A stretch of DNA of 64,000 bases from Fodinibius halophilus (GCF_011059105.1 NZ_JAALLS010000018.1:32672-96671); one strand, 5' to 3'. Positions 8,459-18,336 are shown, counted from the stretch's first letter. Numbers and translations are program-made. Notes: generated by a model from the sequence alone, not told the origin.

Positions 8459-9241
8459 ATGAAACTGACCTACAGTAACTATTTAAAAATTGATGAACTA
8501 TTAGAACTTCAAGAACTCCAGTCAGAGCCGGAGGAACATGATGAGATGCTGTTTATCATTATCCATCAGACCTATGAGCTTTGGTTTAAGCAGATTCTAC
8601 ACGAAATGGATAAATTGCGCAGTGACCTGAAAGCGGGCACTACTTGGGGAGCTACTAAAACCATGAAGCGTATTCTAACGATTTTAAAAACCATGGTTGC
8701 CCAGATTGACATTCTCGAAACCATGACCCCGCTGGAGTTCGAAAGTTTTAGAGGATTTTTAGATGAGGCAAGTGGTTTCCAATCGGTCCAGTTTCGAGAA
8801 GTTGAAATATTGTGCGGCCATCGGTCCCCCCACGTGCTTAAGGTTCATGAGCACCAGCCGCAATATATGAACCGTCTGGAAGAACGAATGGAGGAACCTA
8901 CCCTGTGGGAATGCTTCTGCACCTACCTTAAACAACAGGGCTATGATGCAGAAATGCCTGAACGAGTTAATGACCAAGGTCTCTTATATGATCCGTCAGA
9001 ACATAACCAAGAAATATTACTCGATATTATGAACTCCGATCAAGAAACGGCAATGCTTTGTGAGCTGTTTGTTGATTTTGATGAAGGCATGCAGGAGTGG
9101 AGGTATCGACATGTAAAAATGGTAGAACGGACTATTGGTAACAAAATGGGCACCGGGGGATCCAGCGGTGTCAACTATCTCCGCAAGACCTTGCATAAAC
9201 GTATTTTCCCCGATTTATGGGAAATCCGAGCAGAAATTTAA
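8459..9241 (+). CDS. kynA: Tryptophan 2,3-dioxygenase
   Basis: The 260-residue haem enzyme opens the indole ring of L-tryptophan with O2 to give N-formylkynurenine. The family signature HDEMLFIIIHQTYELWFKQI (residues about 27-46) contains the distal histidine and substrate-contact residues; the axial haem histidine lies in WRYRHVKMVERTIG, followed by the substrate loop GTGGSSGVNYL. Length fits bacterial TDOs. The start codon immediately follows CTTTCTGGA with no Shine-Dalgarno sequence. A kynureninase-like gene begins 7 bp after the stop. No kynurenine formamidase or 3-monooxygenase gene is in the window. Confidence 0.95.
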   Translation: MKLTYSNYLKIDELLELQELQSEPEEHDEMLFIIIHQTYELWFKQILHEMDKLRSDLKAGTTWGATKTMKRILTILKTMVAQIDILETMTPLEFESFRGFLDEASGFQSVQFREVEILCGHRSPHVLKVHEHQPQYMNRLEERMEEPTLWECFCTYLKQQGYDAEMPERVNDQGLLYDPSEHNQEILLDIMNSDQETAMLCELFVDFDEGMQEWRYRHVKMVERTIGNKMGTGGSSGVNYLRKTLHKRIFPDLWEIRAEI

Positions 9242-9248
9242 AACTATT

Positions 9249-10433
9249 ATGGATACTATCGATCAACTGGCAAACAAAATTGCTCCACACTACTCACATT
9301 TCGATGTTGAAAACAGACTCCTTTTTACCGGGCACTCACACCAGGCATGGCCCGATGTGGCACTTGAGGGGCTCAAAGAATCATTTACAACAGCGGCATC
9401 CCGGGTAGATAATAAATGGGAACCCGCTTTTGAAAAAACAGAGATTCTCCGCAATTACCTTCGCAATTATTATGATGACCCCAATGGGTTGTACAGCCTG
9501 GCAGAAAACACGCACCTGCTGCTGGTTGCATGGCTCTCTAGCTTTGACCTTAGAAATAAACCCAAAGTCATCACCACCACAGGAGAATTTCACTCTATGT
9601 TTCGGCAGCTACACCGCCTAAAGGAAGAAGGCTTAGAGGTGGTTTCGGTAGATCCCTATGATGGGATCGTTTCTAATATCACGAAACAGATTGATGATAA
9701 CGTCTCTGCTATAATGTTGTCGCGAGTCTATTTTGGGAGTGGACTTGTGAACCAGCATATTCCTGAAATTGCAGCTCTTGCTCGCTCTCAAGGCATCCCT
9801 CTTCTCATTGATGACTATCACGGTACCAATGTAGTGCCCCTGTCAATATCAGAAGAGAACTTAGAAGATTGCTACCTGCTTGTTGGGGGATATAAATATC
9901 TACAATGGGGTGAGGGTAACTGTTTTCTGCGATTCCCGAAAGACTGTAAGCTCCGCCCCGCTATTACCGGTTGGTTTGCCTCTTTCAGCACCCTGGATAA
10001 ACCTCGAACGGACGAACTGGTCTCCTATGATGACGGTAACCAGCGATTTGCATCCGGCACTTATGATCCGGCATCTCAGTTCCGGGCAGCAAAAGTAGTA
10101 GCATTCTTTGAAGAACAAGGCTTAACATCAAACCTGCTTCGCCAGCAATACCAACGACAGGTTGGCTTACTACGAAGCCTCTTCCTCGAACAAGATTTTG
10201 ATCCCGATATCATTAAACTTCGCCACAATCGCCCCCTTGAAGAAAATGGTGGTTTTTTGGCTTTACGTTCTCCATTTGCCCGGACCATACGAGCTAAACT
10301 TATGGAGCGAGATGTCTTTACAGATGCCCGCGGCGACATAATTCGCTTTGGCCCCGCTCCCTACACAACCTCAACACAAATTGAGCAGGCCATTACAGAA
10401 TTGAGCAGTGTTGTAAATAACCTCAATCCCTGA
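9249..10433 (+). CDS. Kynureninase-like class V PLP-dependent hydrolase
   Basis: 394 residues with the fold-type I order seen in kynureninase: aldimine lysine 216 in GGYKYLQWGEG (kynureninases have YKYLNGGPG), the aspartate pair in LIDDYHGT at 188-189, and the late FASGTYDPASQFRAAK segment matching the family's MAGTPP region. Placed directly after tryptophan dioxygenase, it most likely cleaves kynurenine or 3-hydroxykynurenine to (hydroxy)anthranilate and alanine. The motif differences leave room for another substrate, so I give no symbol. I chose ATG 9249 because a longer frame beginning at 9135 lies inside the dioxygenase gene. The stop is followed by 62 more open codons in the same frame. 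Confidence 0.75.
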   Translation: MDTIDQLANKIAPHYSHFDVENRLLFTGHSHQAWPDVALEGLKESFTTAASRVDNKWEPAFEKTEILRNYLRNYYDDPNGLYSLAENTHLLLVAWLSSFDLRNKPKVITTTGEFHSMFRQLHRLKEEGLEVVSVDPYDGIVSNITKQIDDNVSAIMLSRVYFGSGLVNQHIPEIAALARSQGIPLLIDDYHGTNVVPLSISEENLEDCYLLVGGYKYLQWGEGNCFLRFPKDCKLRPAITGWFASFSTLDKPRTDELVSYDDGNQRFASGTYDPASQFRAAKVVAFFEEQGLTSNLLRQQYQRQVGLLRSLFLEQDFDPDIIKLRHNRPLEENGGFLALRSPFARTIRAKLMERDVFTDARGDIIRFGPAPYTTSTQIEQAITELSSVVNNLNP

Positions 10434-10726
10434 TTTTGTAAGGATTGGTTCTGTAATCGATCTTACTATATAGAATTTTGTGTATCTCGATGTATTCTTC
10501 GTATAGCTTTGTGCATTAATTATATCAAGAAAAATCCCAAAGAAGCTCAAAGTTACTTAAAGAATATTTGCACGAATATTGACAATATTTCCAATAAAAC
10601 TATTGGAAGATGGGATTAAGCATCTTATCAATTAGTTATTTTTATGAAAACCACTGACACTATGTTGTCAGTTTTATTTAATATATTGACGGGTGAAAAC
10701 TCAACAATCTAATTACTTACTAATTT
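10434..10726. other. Intergenic region before recA with a degraded open stretch
   Basis: Gene-free. From 10434 to 10619 the frame of the preceding gene stays open for 61 codons and would read ...INYIKKNPKEAQSYLKNICT..., a protein-like helical stretch without a start codon; it may be a decayed gene remnant. From 10640 on the DNA is AT-rich and holds the palindrome described separately and presumably the recA promoter. Confidence 0.4.
10653..10672. promoter_or_regulatory. Palindrome upstream of recA, candidate SOS operator
   Basis: ACTGACA and TGTCAGT form perfect 7-bp arms with a 6-bp spacer, 54 bp before the recA start. The position and symmetry fit a LexA-type operator, and the CTGAC/GTCAG arms distantly recall the enterobacterial CTGT-N8-ACAG box. 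The alternative is a small transcript-end hairpin, since TTTTATTTA follows, but the nearest upstream gene ends 220 bp away. Confidence 0.4.
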
Positions 10727-11785
10727 ATGTCTGATAACAAAGATCGTGAAAAGGCACTAGAGATGGCCATTGGCCAAATTGAAAAACAGCATGGCAAAGG
10801 AACAATTATGCGTCTCGGTGATGAGGCGACCTCCGATGTTCCCAGCATTTCTACCGGCTCTATTATGGTAGATTATGCACTCGGCGTAGGCGGTATTCCC
10901 CGGGGACGTGTAACCGAAATATATGGTCCCGAAGCCAGTGGTAAAACGACATTGGCACTCCATGTCATCGCCGAAGCACAAAAAGCCGGAGGATATGCCG
11001 CTTTTGTTGATGCTGAACACGCCTTTGATCCCCGCTATGCCAAAAATCTGGGTATTAATACTGATGAGCTTCTTGTCTCTCAACCCGACAGTGGTGAACA
11101 GGCTCTTGAAATTACAGAAACCCTCATAAGATCTGCAGCCCTGGATGTTATTGTCGTTGACTCTGTTGCTGCCCTGGTACCTCGGGCCGAAATTGAAGGT
11201 GAAATGGGTGATTCCCATATGGGCCTCCAGGCACGATTGATGTCGCAGGCCATGCGTAAAATTACGGGTATCATCAATAAAACCAGAACAGCTGTTATCT
11301 TTATTAACCAGATTCGTGAAAAAATCGGGGTTATGTTCGGTAATCCGGAAACAACCTCTGGCGGTCGGGCACTGAAGTTCTACTCTTCGGTACGGATGGA
11401 TATCCGCCGCATCGGTTCTCTCAAGCAAGGCGATGATGTAGTTGGAAACCGAACCAAAGTGAAAGTGGTTAAAAACAAGGTAGCTCCTCCCTTTAAGCAG
11501 GTCGAATTTAATATTATGTATGGTAAGGGAATCTCAAGAATGGCCGAAATTCTTGATATGGCCGTAGAGTTTGACATTATCGAAAAACGTGGCAGTTGGT
11601 ATCGCTATGGTGGCGAACCTATTGGGCAGGGAACCGATAACGCTATTGAATTCCTTGAGTCTGACCCTGAGCTCACAGAAAATATTGAAGAGCAAATTCG
11701 TGCTGAAATGAACCCTTCACAAAATGAGGAGGAAGACCAGACAGAAGAAGACAAATCTGACGATGATGCTGACAGCGACGATTAA
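10727..11785 (+). CDS. recA: RecA recombinase
   Basis: 352 residues, typical. The Walker A motif GPEASGKTT (about residue 66), Walker [11 protein letters not shown], the DNA-binding loop L1 [20 protein letters not shown] and L2 region [20 protein letters not shown] are all intact. RecA forms filaments on single-stranded DNA for recombination and for SOS induction. The C-terminal tail is very acidic ([19 protein letters not shown]), as in other RecA proteins. It leads an operon with recX (2 bp after) and a permease gene. A 20-bp palindrome upstream may control it. Confidence 0.98.
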   Translation: MSDNKDREKALEMAIGQIEKQHGKGTIMRLGDEATSDVPSISTGSIMVDYALGVGGIPRGRVTEIYGPEASGKTTLALHVIAEAQKAGGYAAFVDAEHAFDPRYAKNLGINTDELLVSQPDSGEQALEITETLIRSAALDVIVVDSVAALVPRAEIEGEMGDSHMGLQARLMSQAMRKITGIINKTRTAVIFINQIREKIGVMFGNPETTSGGRALKFYSSVRMDIRRIGSLKQGDDVVGNRTKVKVVKNKVAPPFKQVEFNIMYGKGISRMAEILDMAVEFDIIEKRGSWYRYGGEPIGQGTDNAIEFLESDPELTENIEEQIRAEMNPSQNEEEDQTEEDKSDDDADSDD

Positions 11786-11787
11786 CT

Positions 11788-12456
11788 ATGAGTAAAGAAA
11801 CAGAACACCCCCTACCGGGTGTCATAAGTTCTATCAGCGTTCAAAAGAAAAAGAAAGATCGCTATTCCATTTTTGTTGATGGGGAGTTTCTGCTGGGGGT
11901 TGCCGAGCAGACACTCCTCAAATTTAACCTGAAGAAGGGAATAGAAGTAACCCCAGCGTTATTTCGCAAGCTTCAGCGTGAAGAGGGACGCTTTGCTGTA
12001 AAAGCTTATATGTTAAAACTTCTCGGCCGTCGAGAACATGCCCGAAAAGAGCTGTACAACAAGGCATACCGAAAAGAATATCCTCAGCAAGTTATTAATG
12101 ATGTACTTGACGAGCTACAGGAAAAAGGGTTTCTGGATGATGAGCGCTTTGCCCAAAAGTTTGCAGCCGATAAAAGCAATCTCAGCAAATGGGGACCGGC
12201 AAAAATAAAATCTCACTTATATAAAAAGGGGATTTCTAATACTGTTGCCGAACGGAGTATCCAACAAGCTTTTGAGGGGACAGACCTCAAACAAACATTT
12301 TTGGATTTGGTTTTAAAACGCAAAAAACGCTTTTTGAGAGAAGAAGATCCCTATAAAAGAAAGAAAAAAATGGTAGACCACCTGGCAAGAAAAGGATATC
12401 GATCTACAAATATTTTTACACATATAGATGCACTAATGAAGGCGATTGAGCAATGA
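11788..12456 (+). CDS. recX: RecX family regulator of RecA
   Basis: The 222-residue protein shows the RecX three-helix repeats: LGRREHARKELYNKAYRK, then VLDELQEKGFLDDERFAQKF, the strongest family signature, and WGPAKIKSHLYKKGIS. RecX binds in the groove of RecA filaments and modulates their growth. An N-terminal extension of about 60 residues (a small beta domain, GVISSISVQKKKKDRYSIFV) precedes the repeats and is common in this group. It starts 2 bp after recA, the classical recA-recX arrangement, and overlaps the next gene by 4 bp (ATGA). Confidence 0.93.
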   Translation: MSKETEHPLPGVISSISVQKKKKDRYSIFVDGEFLLGVAEQTLLKFNLKKGIEVTPALFRKLQREEGRFAVKAYMLKLLGRREHARKELYNKAYRKEYPQQVINDVLDELQEKGFLDDERFAQKFAADKSNLSKWGPAKIKSHLYKKGISNTVAERSIQQAFEGTDLKQTFLDLVLKRKKRFLREEDPYKRKKKMVDHLARKGYRSTNIFTHIDALMKAIEQ

Positions 12457-13532
12457 CAAACATTACCCTTGAACGTGTTGTAAAATCGGTATTGGTACTG
12501 ACCGGTATCACGGTCTTATGGTTTTTGCTGTATTATTTTGGCACGTTGGTAGGATATGCTATTGTAGCAATGATATTCAGCTATATGCTCGATCCTGTGG
12601 TTAACCGCATGCAGGCTGCAGGTATGAATAGAACCTTTTCTATCACCTTGGTACTCAGTGCACTCATACTTATTCTAGTCTGGATCTCAACCAATATTAT
12701 TCCCATTGTTGCAAACCAGATGGTAGAACTGGCCGGCCAACTCAACATTCAAAACATCCAAAGTATAACCCAGCAAATTGAAGAACGCCTAACCCAAGAA
12801 TTCACCTTTTTACCTAACGGCTTTTTAAGCGATAACTTGGCTCAAGCTCTCCAAGACCTTCTTGATGTGGGGGAATTACCGGCAGCCCTTAGTAATATTA
12901 TTGGCATTTTCACTAATATATTTTCCGCAGCACTCATCATCCCTTTTGCAACTTTCTTTTTTCTTAAAGACGGAACTAAACTTCGGCGTGACATTCTGCA
13001 GCTAGTTCCAAACAAATACTTTGAAACCACGCTGAGCCTTGTTGATAAAATCGAAACGCGACTGGGTATCTATTTCAGAAGTGTAATATTACAAAGTATT
13101 ATTGTTGCATTTACCTCTTGGGTAGGGCTCACAATTGTAGGCCTTGATAATGCTCTGTCGGTAGGTATTGCCGTAGGTTTGGCTAACACGATCCCCTATT
13201 TTGGGCCCATTATCGGTTATATTCTGTCAATTATTGTCTCTATAATTGAAGTTGGCAACTTTTCACTAGTATTGCCATGTATTATCGCCATTCTGATGGT
13301 ACAGATGCTCGACAACGTAGTATTACAACCATTTATCTTCTCGCGGTCGGCTGACATGCACCCCGTTGCTATTTTATTCATTATTATGATCGGTGCTGAA
13401 ATGGCCGGAATACTGGGCATGCTTGTTGCAATCCCGATAGCAACGATGGTTAAAATTACAATTAATCAGGTGCGATGGAGTCTCAATAATTACTACGTTT
13501 TTAGAGGTGGTTCGGTAAGTGATTCCGGCTAA
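12453..13532 (+). CDS. AI-2E family transporter (YdiK/PerM-like permease)
   Basis: 359 residues with about eight hydrophobic segments in the AI-2E arrangement: two N-terminal helices, an extracytoplasmic amphipathic part (70-145), then helices ending with the family's SVGIAVGLANTIPYFGPIIG and LQPFIFSRSADMHPVAIL segments. Members include the autoinducer-2 exporter TqsA and sodium/proton antiporters; the substrate here is unknown. It overlaps recX by 4 bp and is therefore translationally linked to the recA operon, which is a genome-order fact rather than evidence of a repair role. Confidence 0.88.
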   Translation: MTNITLERVVKSVLVLTGITVLWFLLYYFGTLVGYAIVAMIFSYMLDPVVNRMQAAGMNRTFSITLVLSALILILVWISTNIIPIVANQMVELAGQLNIQNIQSITQQIEERLTQEFTFLPNGFLSDNLAQALQDLLDVGELPAALSNIIGIFTNIFSAALIIPFATFFFLKDGTKLRRDILQLVPNKYFETTLSLVDKIETRLGIYFRSVILQSIIVAFTSWVGLTIVGLDNALSVGIAVGLANTIPYFGPIIGYILSIIVSIIEVGNFSLVLPCIIAILMVQMLDNVVLQPFIFSRSADMHPVAILFIIMIGAEMAGILGMLVAIPIATMVKITINQVRWSLNNYYVFRGGSVSDSG

Positions 13533-13612
13533 AAAGTTCTGAAATTGGAACTTAATCTGTATTCTTTTTTGCTTATCTTTTCGCCGAACCTTTTTCAATC
13601 ACACTTACCCTT

Positions 13613-14221
13613 TTGACCTTGTTCAATATTGTTGTTTTTGCTTCCGGATCGGGAACCAATTTTCAAGCCCTTATTGAGGCAGTAGAAGCTGGCGAAATTG
13701 ATGGACAAATTGCCGGACTTGTTACCAATAAATCCGAGGCCGGGGCTATTGACCGAGCACAAAAACATGGAATTGAACATACTGTTCTGGCCCCCTCTCA
13801 ATTCTCTAGCCAACTTGATTATGTGGATGCACTTTTGGAGCAACTAAATCACTGGCAAACAGATTTAATTGCGTTAGCCGGATATATGATAAAAGTCCCT
13901 ACAGAAGTTATTGAACAATACCCTAATCGAATTGTCAACATTCATCCATCCCTGCTCCCTAAGTATGGCGGTAAGGGATTCTACGGCAGGCACGTTCACC
14001 AAGCTGTTATTGATAATGATGAAGATGAGTCGGGCTGTACGGTACACCTTGTTACCGAAGAGTATGATGACGGCCCTATCCTCGGGCAGCGAAAGGTTCC
14101 GGTCAAAGACTCCGATGATGCTGATAAGCTGGCCAGTCGTGTTTTAAGAGAAGAACATAAACTTTTTCCTGAAGTAATAGCACAACTTATTAACGAATTA
14201 AACTCAAAAACTAATAACTAA
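13613..14221 (+). CDS. purN: Phosphoribosylglycinamide formyltransferase
   Basis: About 200 residues. It transfers a formyl group from 10-formyltetrahydrofolate to GAR in purine synthesis. The substrate loop ASGSGTNFQALIEA, the catalytic segment NIHPSLLPKYGGKGFYG (Asn and His) and the aspartate in EYDDGPILGQ are present. There is no ATG at the expected place; the start is a TTG at 13613 or at 13619, and no ribosome binding site helps to choose between them. purH follows 2 bp after the stop. Confidence 0.93.
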   Translation: MTLFNIVVFASGSGTNFQALIEAVEAGEIDGQIAGLVTNKSEAGAIDRAQKHGIEHTVLAPSQFSSQLDYVDALLEQLNHWQTDLIALAGYMIKVPTEVIEQYPNRIVNIHPSLLPKYGGKGFYGRHVHQAVIDNDEDESGCTVHLVTEEYDDGPILGQRKVPVKDSDDADKLASRVLREEHKLFPEVIAQLINELNSKTNN

Positions 14222-14223
14222 CA

Positions 14224-15804
14224 GTGGCTTTACAACCTCTTTCCGAGCTCCCCCAAGAACCGTTAACAATTAACCGTGCCCTTTTATCTGTCTCAGATAA
14301 AACCGAAATTACAAAATTAGCCCAAGCCCTGAATAAGGCAGGTGTTGAAATTATTTCTACCGGCGGCACAGCACGTAAAATTCGCGAGCAAGACATCCCT
14401 GTTACTGACGTGAGTGAAATTACCGGTTTTGAAGAATGCCTGGATGGGCGTGTTAAAACATTACATCCGATTATCCATGGTGGCATACTGGGACGTACCA
14501 GCCATCAAGCTGATGTTGATGAAATGAAACGATTGGACATCGATCCTATCGAACTGGTCGTAGTAAACCTCTATCCATTTAAAGAAACTGTTGCCAAGGG
14601 CGATTGCACCCCTGCTATTGCAACTGAAAATATCGACATCGGCGGGCCCACCATGATTCGAGCCGCTGCTAAGAACTTTGCCCACGTGGGTATCTTAACT
14701 GCTCCCGCCCAGTACGAAGAATGTATCTCAGAAATACAACAAAAGGGTAATCTTTCTTTTGCTAAGCGACAAGAGTGGGCCAAACATGCTTTTAACCATA
14801 CGGCGAGTTACGATTCGGCTATTGCCAACTATTTTAATACGCTTGATGATAAATCGGATCAACTTCCCGAGCAGCTCAATATTTCGCTAACTAAATCACA
14901 GACCCTCCGCTATGGTGAAAATCCACACCAGGGCGCTGCGGTATATGGCAATCAATCTGAATTCATAGACTGCTTCCACGGCAAGCAACTCAGCTATAAC
15001 AACTTTACGGATGTTGATGCTGCTCTCAATCTTATCAGTGACTTTTGGGATTCAAAACCCACCTGTGCCATATTCAAGCACACTGTTCCCTGTGGCGTAG
15101 CCTCTGATGAAGAACTCTCAAATGCCTGGAAGAAGGCTTTTGCCACCGATACCATGTCTCCCTTTGGAGGTATTGTTGTCGTTAACGAGAAACTGGATAT
15201 CGAGACCGCCAACGCTATTAATGAGATCTTTACGGAGATCATTATAGCACCCGAATACAGTGCCGAATCCTTAGAACTGTTACAAGAAAAAAAGAATCGT
15301 CGCCTCATTCGAATCAAGAAATTACCAAACAGCAACGAAAGCCGACAGTACCGTTCTATCTTTGGCGGGGCACTCAGTCAGGATGCCGACCTGAAGACCG
15401 TAACCAAAGATGAACTGGAGACCGTAACCAAACGCACACCCTCAGAAGAAGAGATTGAAAACCTGCTCTTTGCCTGGAAAGTTGTTAAGCATATTAAATC
15501 GAATGCTATTGTCTATGCCAAAAACAATCAAACCATAGGCATTGGTACCGGACAAACAAGTCGGGTAGAAGCTTCTGAAATTGCTATTGCCAAAGCTCGG
15601 CAAGAAGGACTCTCACTGGAAGGTACCGCTATTGCTTCTGATGCATTTTTCCCTTTTCCTGATGGCGTAGAAGCTGCTGCAGAAGCCGGTGCACAAACAG
15701 TAATACAACCCGGCGGCAGTATTCGAGATGAACAGGTTATTGATGCAGCAGATGAATTAGGGCTATCAATGGTATTTACCGGCAATCGCCATTTTAGACA
15801 TTAA
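14224..15804 (+). CDS. purH: Bifunctional AICAR transformylase/IMP cyclohydrolase
   Basis: 526 residues. It carries out the last two steps to IMP. The N-terminal IMP cyclohydrolase (MGS-like) domain has [32 protein letters not shown] and NLYPF; the C-terminal transformylase domain has [12 protein letters not shown], the catalytic Lys-His in [10 protein letters not shown], and [13 protein letters not shown], ending in the usual GNRHFRH. The start is a GTG at 14224, 2 bp after purN; no in-frame ATG lies near it. Purine genes purN and purH form a two-gene unit here. Confidence 0.96.
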   Translation: MALQPLSELPQEPLTINRALLSVSDKTEITKLAQALNKAGVEIISTGGTARKIREQDIPVTDVSEITGFEECLDGRVKTLHPIIHGGILGRTSHQADVDEMKRLDIDPIELVVVNLYPFKETVAKGDCTPAIATENIDIGGPTMIRAAAKNFAHVGILTAPAQYEECISEIQQKGNLSFAKRQEWAKHAFNHTASYDSAIANYFNTLDDKSDQLPEQLNISLTKSQTLRYGENPHQGAAVYGNQSEFIDCFHGKQLSYNNFTDVDAALNLISDFWDSKPTCAIFKHTVPCGVASDEELSNAWKKAFATDTMSPFGGIVVVNEKLDIETANAINEIFTEIIIAPEYSAESLELLQEKKNRRLIRIKKLPNSNESRQYRSIFGGALSQDADLKTVTKDELETVTKRTPSEEEIENLLFAWKVVKHIKSNAIVYAKNNQTIGIGTGQTSRVEASEIAIAKARQEGLSLEGTAIASDAFFPFPDGVEAAAEAGAQTVIQPGGSIRDEQVIDAADELGLSMVFTGNRHFRH

Positions 15805-15937
15805 ACTTGCATCTATTTTATTTTTTCGTTTATTACCCATTAATTCGCAAATAGAGTTACAAAATTGTATTTTCTTTTTCTGCAATTATTTCAGCTATAA
15901 AAATTGACTACTTTCAGCTCATCTACATTTATTAACC

Positions 15938-16990
15938 ATGGATAGACATACACCCAAAAAAAAGAAAAACCAACAAAACAAAGGGTGGTTCGACTGGCTA
16001 TATACCGATATTGCCATCGATTTAGGTACAGCAAACACCCTTATTTATTCCCGCGGCGAAGGCATTGTCTTAAATGAACCATCTATTGTGGCGCTTAATA
16101 TGCAAAACGAACCGGTGGCGAGTGGGCACGAAGCCCGGCTTATGCATGAAAAAACGCATAAAAACATCCGCACCGTGCGACCGCTTCGCGATGGCGTAAT
16201 TGCCGATTTTGAAGTAGCTGAACAGATGATTCGGGGGATGATTGATAAAGTTAAAATGAAATGGTATTCGGGAACCCGCCAAATGGTGGTTTGTGTACCC
16301 AGCGGTATTACCGAAGTAGAACGACGGGCCGTACGCGACAGTGCCGAACATGCCGGTGCGAAATCGGTATTCTTGGTAGATGAGCCCATGGCTGCGGCTA
16401 TCGGGATTGGCCTCAATGTCCACGAACCAATCGGCAATATGATTGTTGATATCGGAGGTGGTACTACTGAGATTGCAGTCATTGCTCTTTCAGGTATTGT
16501 ATACGCACAATCTGTGCGACTGGGTGGAGATGAGCTAAATGATGATATTATTAATTACTTTCGGCGCAATCATAATCTGCTAATTGGGGAACGAACAGCC
16601 GAAAAGATCAAGTGCGAAATAGGATCTGCTGCTCCTCTCGACGAAGAACTGGACATGGTAACAAAAGGACGTGATCTGGTCAATGGCGTACCGCGCACAC
16701 GGCACGTAACTTCCAAAGATGTTCGAGAAGCGATATCAGAATCAGTAAATACTATTGTAGAGTCTATTACAAAATCTCTTGAGCAAACCCCGCCCGAGTT
16801 ATCAGCAGATATTCTGGACAGGGGCATTATGCTCACCGGAGGCGGTGCCAAGCTTAAAAACCTCGACAAACTTATCATGGAAACGACCGACCTGCCTGTT
16901 CATATTGCTGAAGATCCGTTGACAGCCGTTGTTCGAGGTACTGGAGCCATACTCGAAGATCTCGAACATTATCGAACGGTCATCACCTAA
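15938..16990 (+). CDS. mreB: Rod shape-determining actin homologue MreB
   Basis: 350 residues. MreB filaments guide the wall-elongation machine at the inner membrane. The actin-fold phosphate loops IAIDLGTANTLIY, VDIGGGTTEIAVI and LTGGGAKLKNLD are intact, as is FLVDEPMAAAIGIGL. Compared with common MreBs it has an extra basic N-terminus (HTPKKKKNQQNKGWFDWLYT), whose aromatic end could act as the membrane anchor. It is the first gene of mreBCD-mrdA-rodA; the 133-bp AT-rich gap after purH must hold the promoter, which I cannot place with confidence. Confidence 0.97.
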   Translation: MDRHTPKKKKNQQNKGWFDWLYTDIAIDLGTANTLIYSRGEGIVLNEPSIVALNMQNEPVASGHEARLMHEKTHKNIRTVRPLRDGVIADFEVAEQMIRGMIDKVKMKWYSGTRQMVVCVPSGITEVERRAVRDSAEHAGAKSVFLVDEPMAAAIGIGLNVHEPIGNMIVDIGGGTTEIAVIALSGIVYAQSVRLGGDELNDDIINYFRRNHNLLIGERTAEKIKCEIGSAAPLDEELDMVTKGRDLVNGVPRTRHVTSKDVREAISESVNTIVESITKSLEQTPPELSADILDRGIMLTGGGAKLKNLDKLIMETTDLPVHIAEDPLTAVVRGTGAILEDLEHYRTVIT

Positions 16991-17005
16991 AGAATTACAT
17001 AGTGA

Positions 17006-17857
17006 ATGCGGTTTCGACTCCCACGAATAACTGATGTTAAAGACCATATTATAACGGCCCTTTTACTGATTATAGCCGTATCCTTGATGGTAGGACGCCA
17101 TCAGGGTGGGCTAAATAATCTACGCAAAGTCTCTATAACAATATTTAGTTATCTTGAGGAGCCCCTTTCTAATGTCCGCGTTTATCGGCAAGCATTAAAG
17201 ACCAACACGCAGCTTAGAAAGCAAAATATTCTCTTGTTAGATGAACTAAGTCGCCTTCGTGCAGCCGGACAACGCAATAAGGAGTTGCGCAGAATGCTGC
17301 AGTTCAGTAGTGAAAGTGAATTAAGCTTGTATCCCGTACAAATAGTGGGAAAAGAACTGAACCAAGTCACACACTCATTAACCGTAGATGCCGGTACCAA
17401 TCAAGGTATCAAGAAAGGTATGCCCATGGTTTCAGCTGACGGATTGGTGGGAAAAGTCATTGTTACGGCCGCGGGATACTCCAAAATCATGCCTATTTAC
17501 CATACTCTATTCCGGGTTAGTGCCAAACTGCAGCAGTCTAATGCCTATGGTATTATTTCATGGAGTGGCGAGAGTGGAGAAATCATTGAGGAGCTCCAGC
17601 TCAATTATGTACCACAAACAACAGAGGTTGACACCGGCGAAGTAGTTGTCACCTCAGGTTTGAGCAACCAGTATCCACCGGATATTCCTATAGGAAAAGT
17701 AATAAGAACAGAACCTCGCCAAGGTAAAGAAACACAAAAAGTTTTTTTAAAACCTTTTGTAAACCTCTATGAACTTGCTGAAGGATTTATTGTGAAATTT
17801 GAACCGGACACTTCTATAAAAAAATTGAATAAACAATATGAGGAGATCCTAGAATGA
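17006..17857 (+). CDS. mreC: Rod shape-determining protein MreC
   Basis: 283 residues: a short cytoplasmic part, one membrane segment (about 13-32), a periplasmic coiled coil (55-90, LRKQNILLLDELSRLRAAGQ) and two beta-barrel lobes with the family's GTNQGIKKGMPMVSADGLVG and VTSGLSNQYPPDIPIG stretches. MreC links MreB to PBP2 and activates it in the periplasm. It starts 15 bp after mreB and overlaps mreD by 4 bp. Confidence 0.95.
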   Translation: MRFRLPRITDVKDHIITALLLIIAVSLMVGRHQGGLNNLRKVSITIFSYLEEPLSNVRVYRQALKTNTQLRKQNILLLDELSRLRAAGQRNKELRRMLQFSSESELSLYPVQIVGKELNQVTHSLTVDAGTNQGIKKGMPMVSADGLVGKVIVTAAGYSKIMPIYHTLFRVSAKLQQSNAYGIISWSGESGEIIEELQLNYVPQTTEVDTGEVVVTSGLSNQYPPDIPIGKVIRTEPRQGKETQKVFLKPFVNLYELAEGFIVKFEPDTSIKKLNKQYEEILE

Positions 17858-18324
17858 ACCCGGACCGACTTAAAAATATTGGCTTGGGTATCCTTTTCCT
17901 GCTTGTTCAGGTTGCACTGTTCCGACATTTAAAGATTTTAAAGATACAACCTGACTTGGTACTTATCTTTCTATTGTGGTATGCTGCGCGGTACGACCGT
18001 ACATCCGCTATTGTGATGGCTGCCGGGTTTAGTTTTCTACAGGATGCACTGCTCGATTTATGGGGACTAAACATGTTTACCAAAACATTATTAATCTTTG
18101 TAAGTTTTAACTTTATCCCCCGGAACACCAAAAAACAACTACTAATTGGGCAGGTTTTTTTAACCGTACTTATTGGTGCTTTGGTACACAATATTATCTT
18201 TCTGGGTCTTAATTCAGTAATTGTTAATTATACAGCTGAAATATTTTTCTGGCGTCACCTTATTGGTAATAGCTGTTATACTGCACTTGTTGCCGCTATT
18301 ATTTACCTGTTCCGAACACGATAA
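17854..18324 (+). CDS. mreD: Rod shape-determining membrane protein MreD
   Basis: 156 residues with five hydrophobic segments and little else, the normal MreD form; the stretch LLWYAARYDRTSAIVMAAGF with an early aspartate pattern resembles the family. MreD is a membrane component of the elongasome. The ATG overlaps the mreC stop (ATGA), and it is one of the few starts here preceded by an AGGAG sequence. The sequence itself is weakly conserved, so the call rests largely on its place between mreC and mrdA. Confidence 0.88.
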   Translation: MNPDRLKNIGLGILFLLVQVALFRHLKILKIQPDLVLIFLLWYAARYDRTSAIVMAAGFSFLQDALLDLWGLNMFTKTLLIFVSFNFIPRNTKKQLLIGQVFLTVLIGALVHNIIFLGLNSVIVNYTAEIFFWRHLIGNSCYTALVAAIIYLFRTR

Positions 18325-18336
18325 ACAAAAAGTGTA

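Noticed and set aside
9135..9248. Longer N-terminus for the kynureninase-like gene
   Set aside because: It would lie inside the dioxygenase coding region and adds no conserved sequence.
10757..11428. 223-codon frame antisense to recA
   Set aside because: Lies fully within recA on the other strand; codon periodicity belongs to recA.
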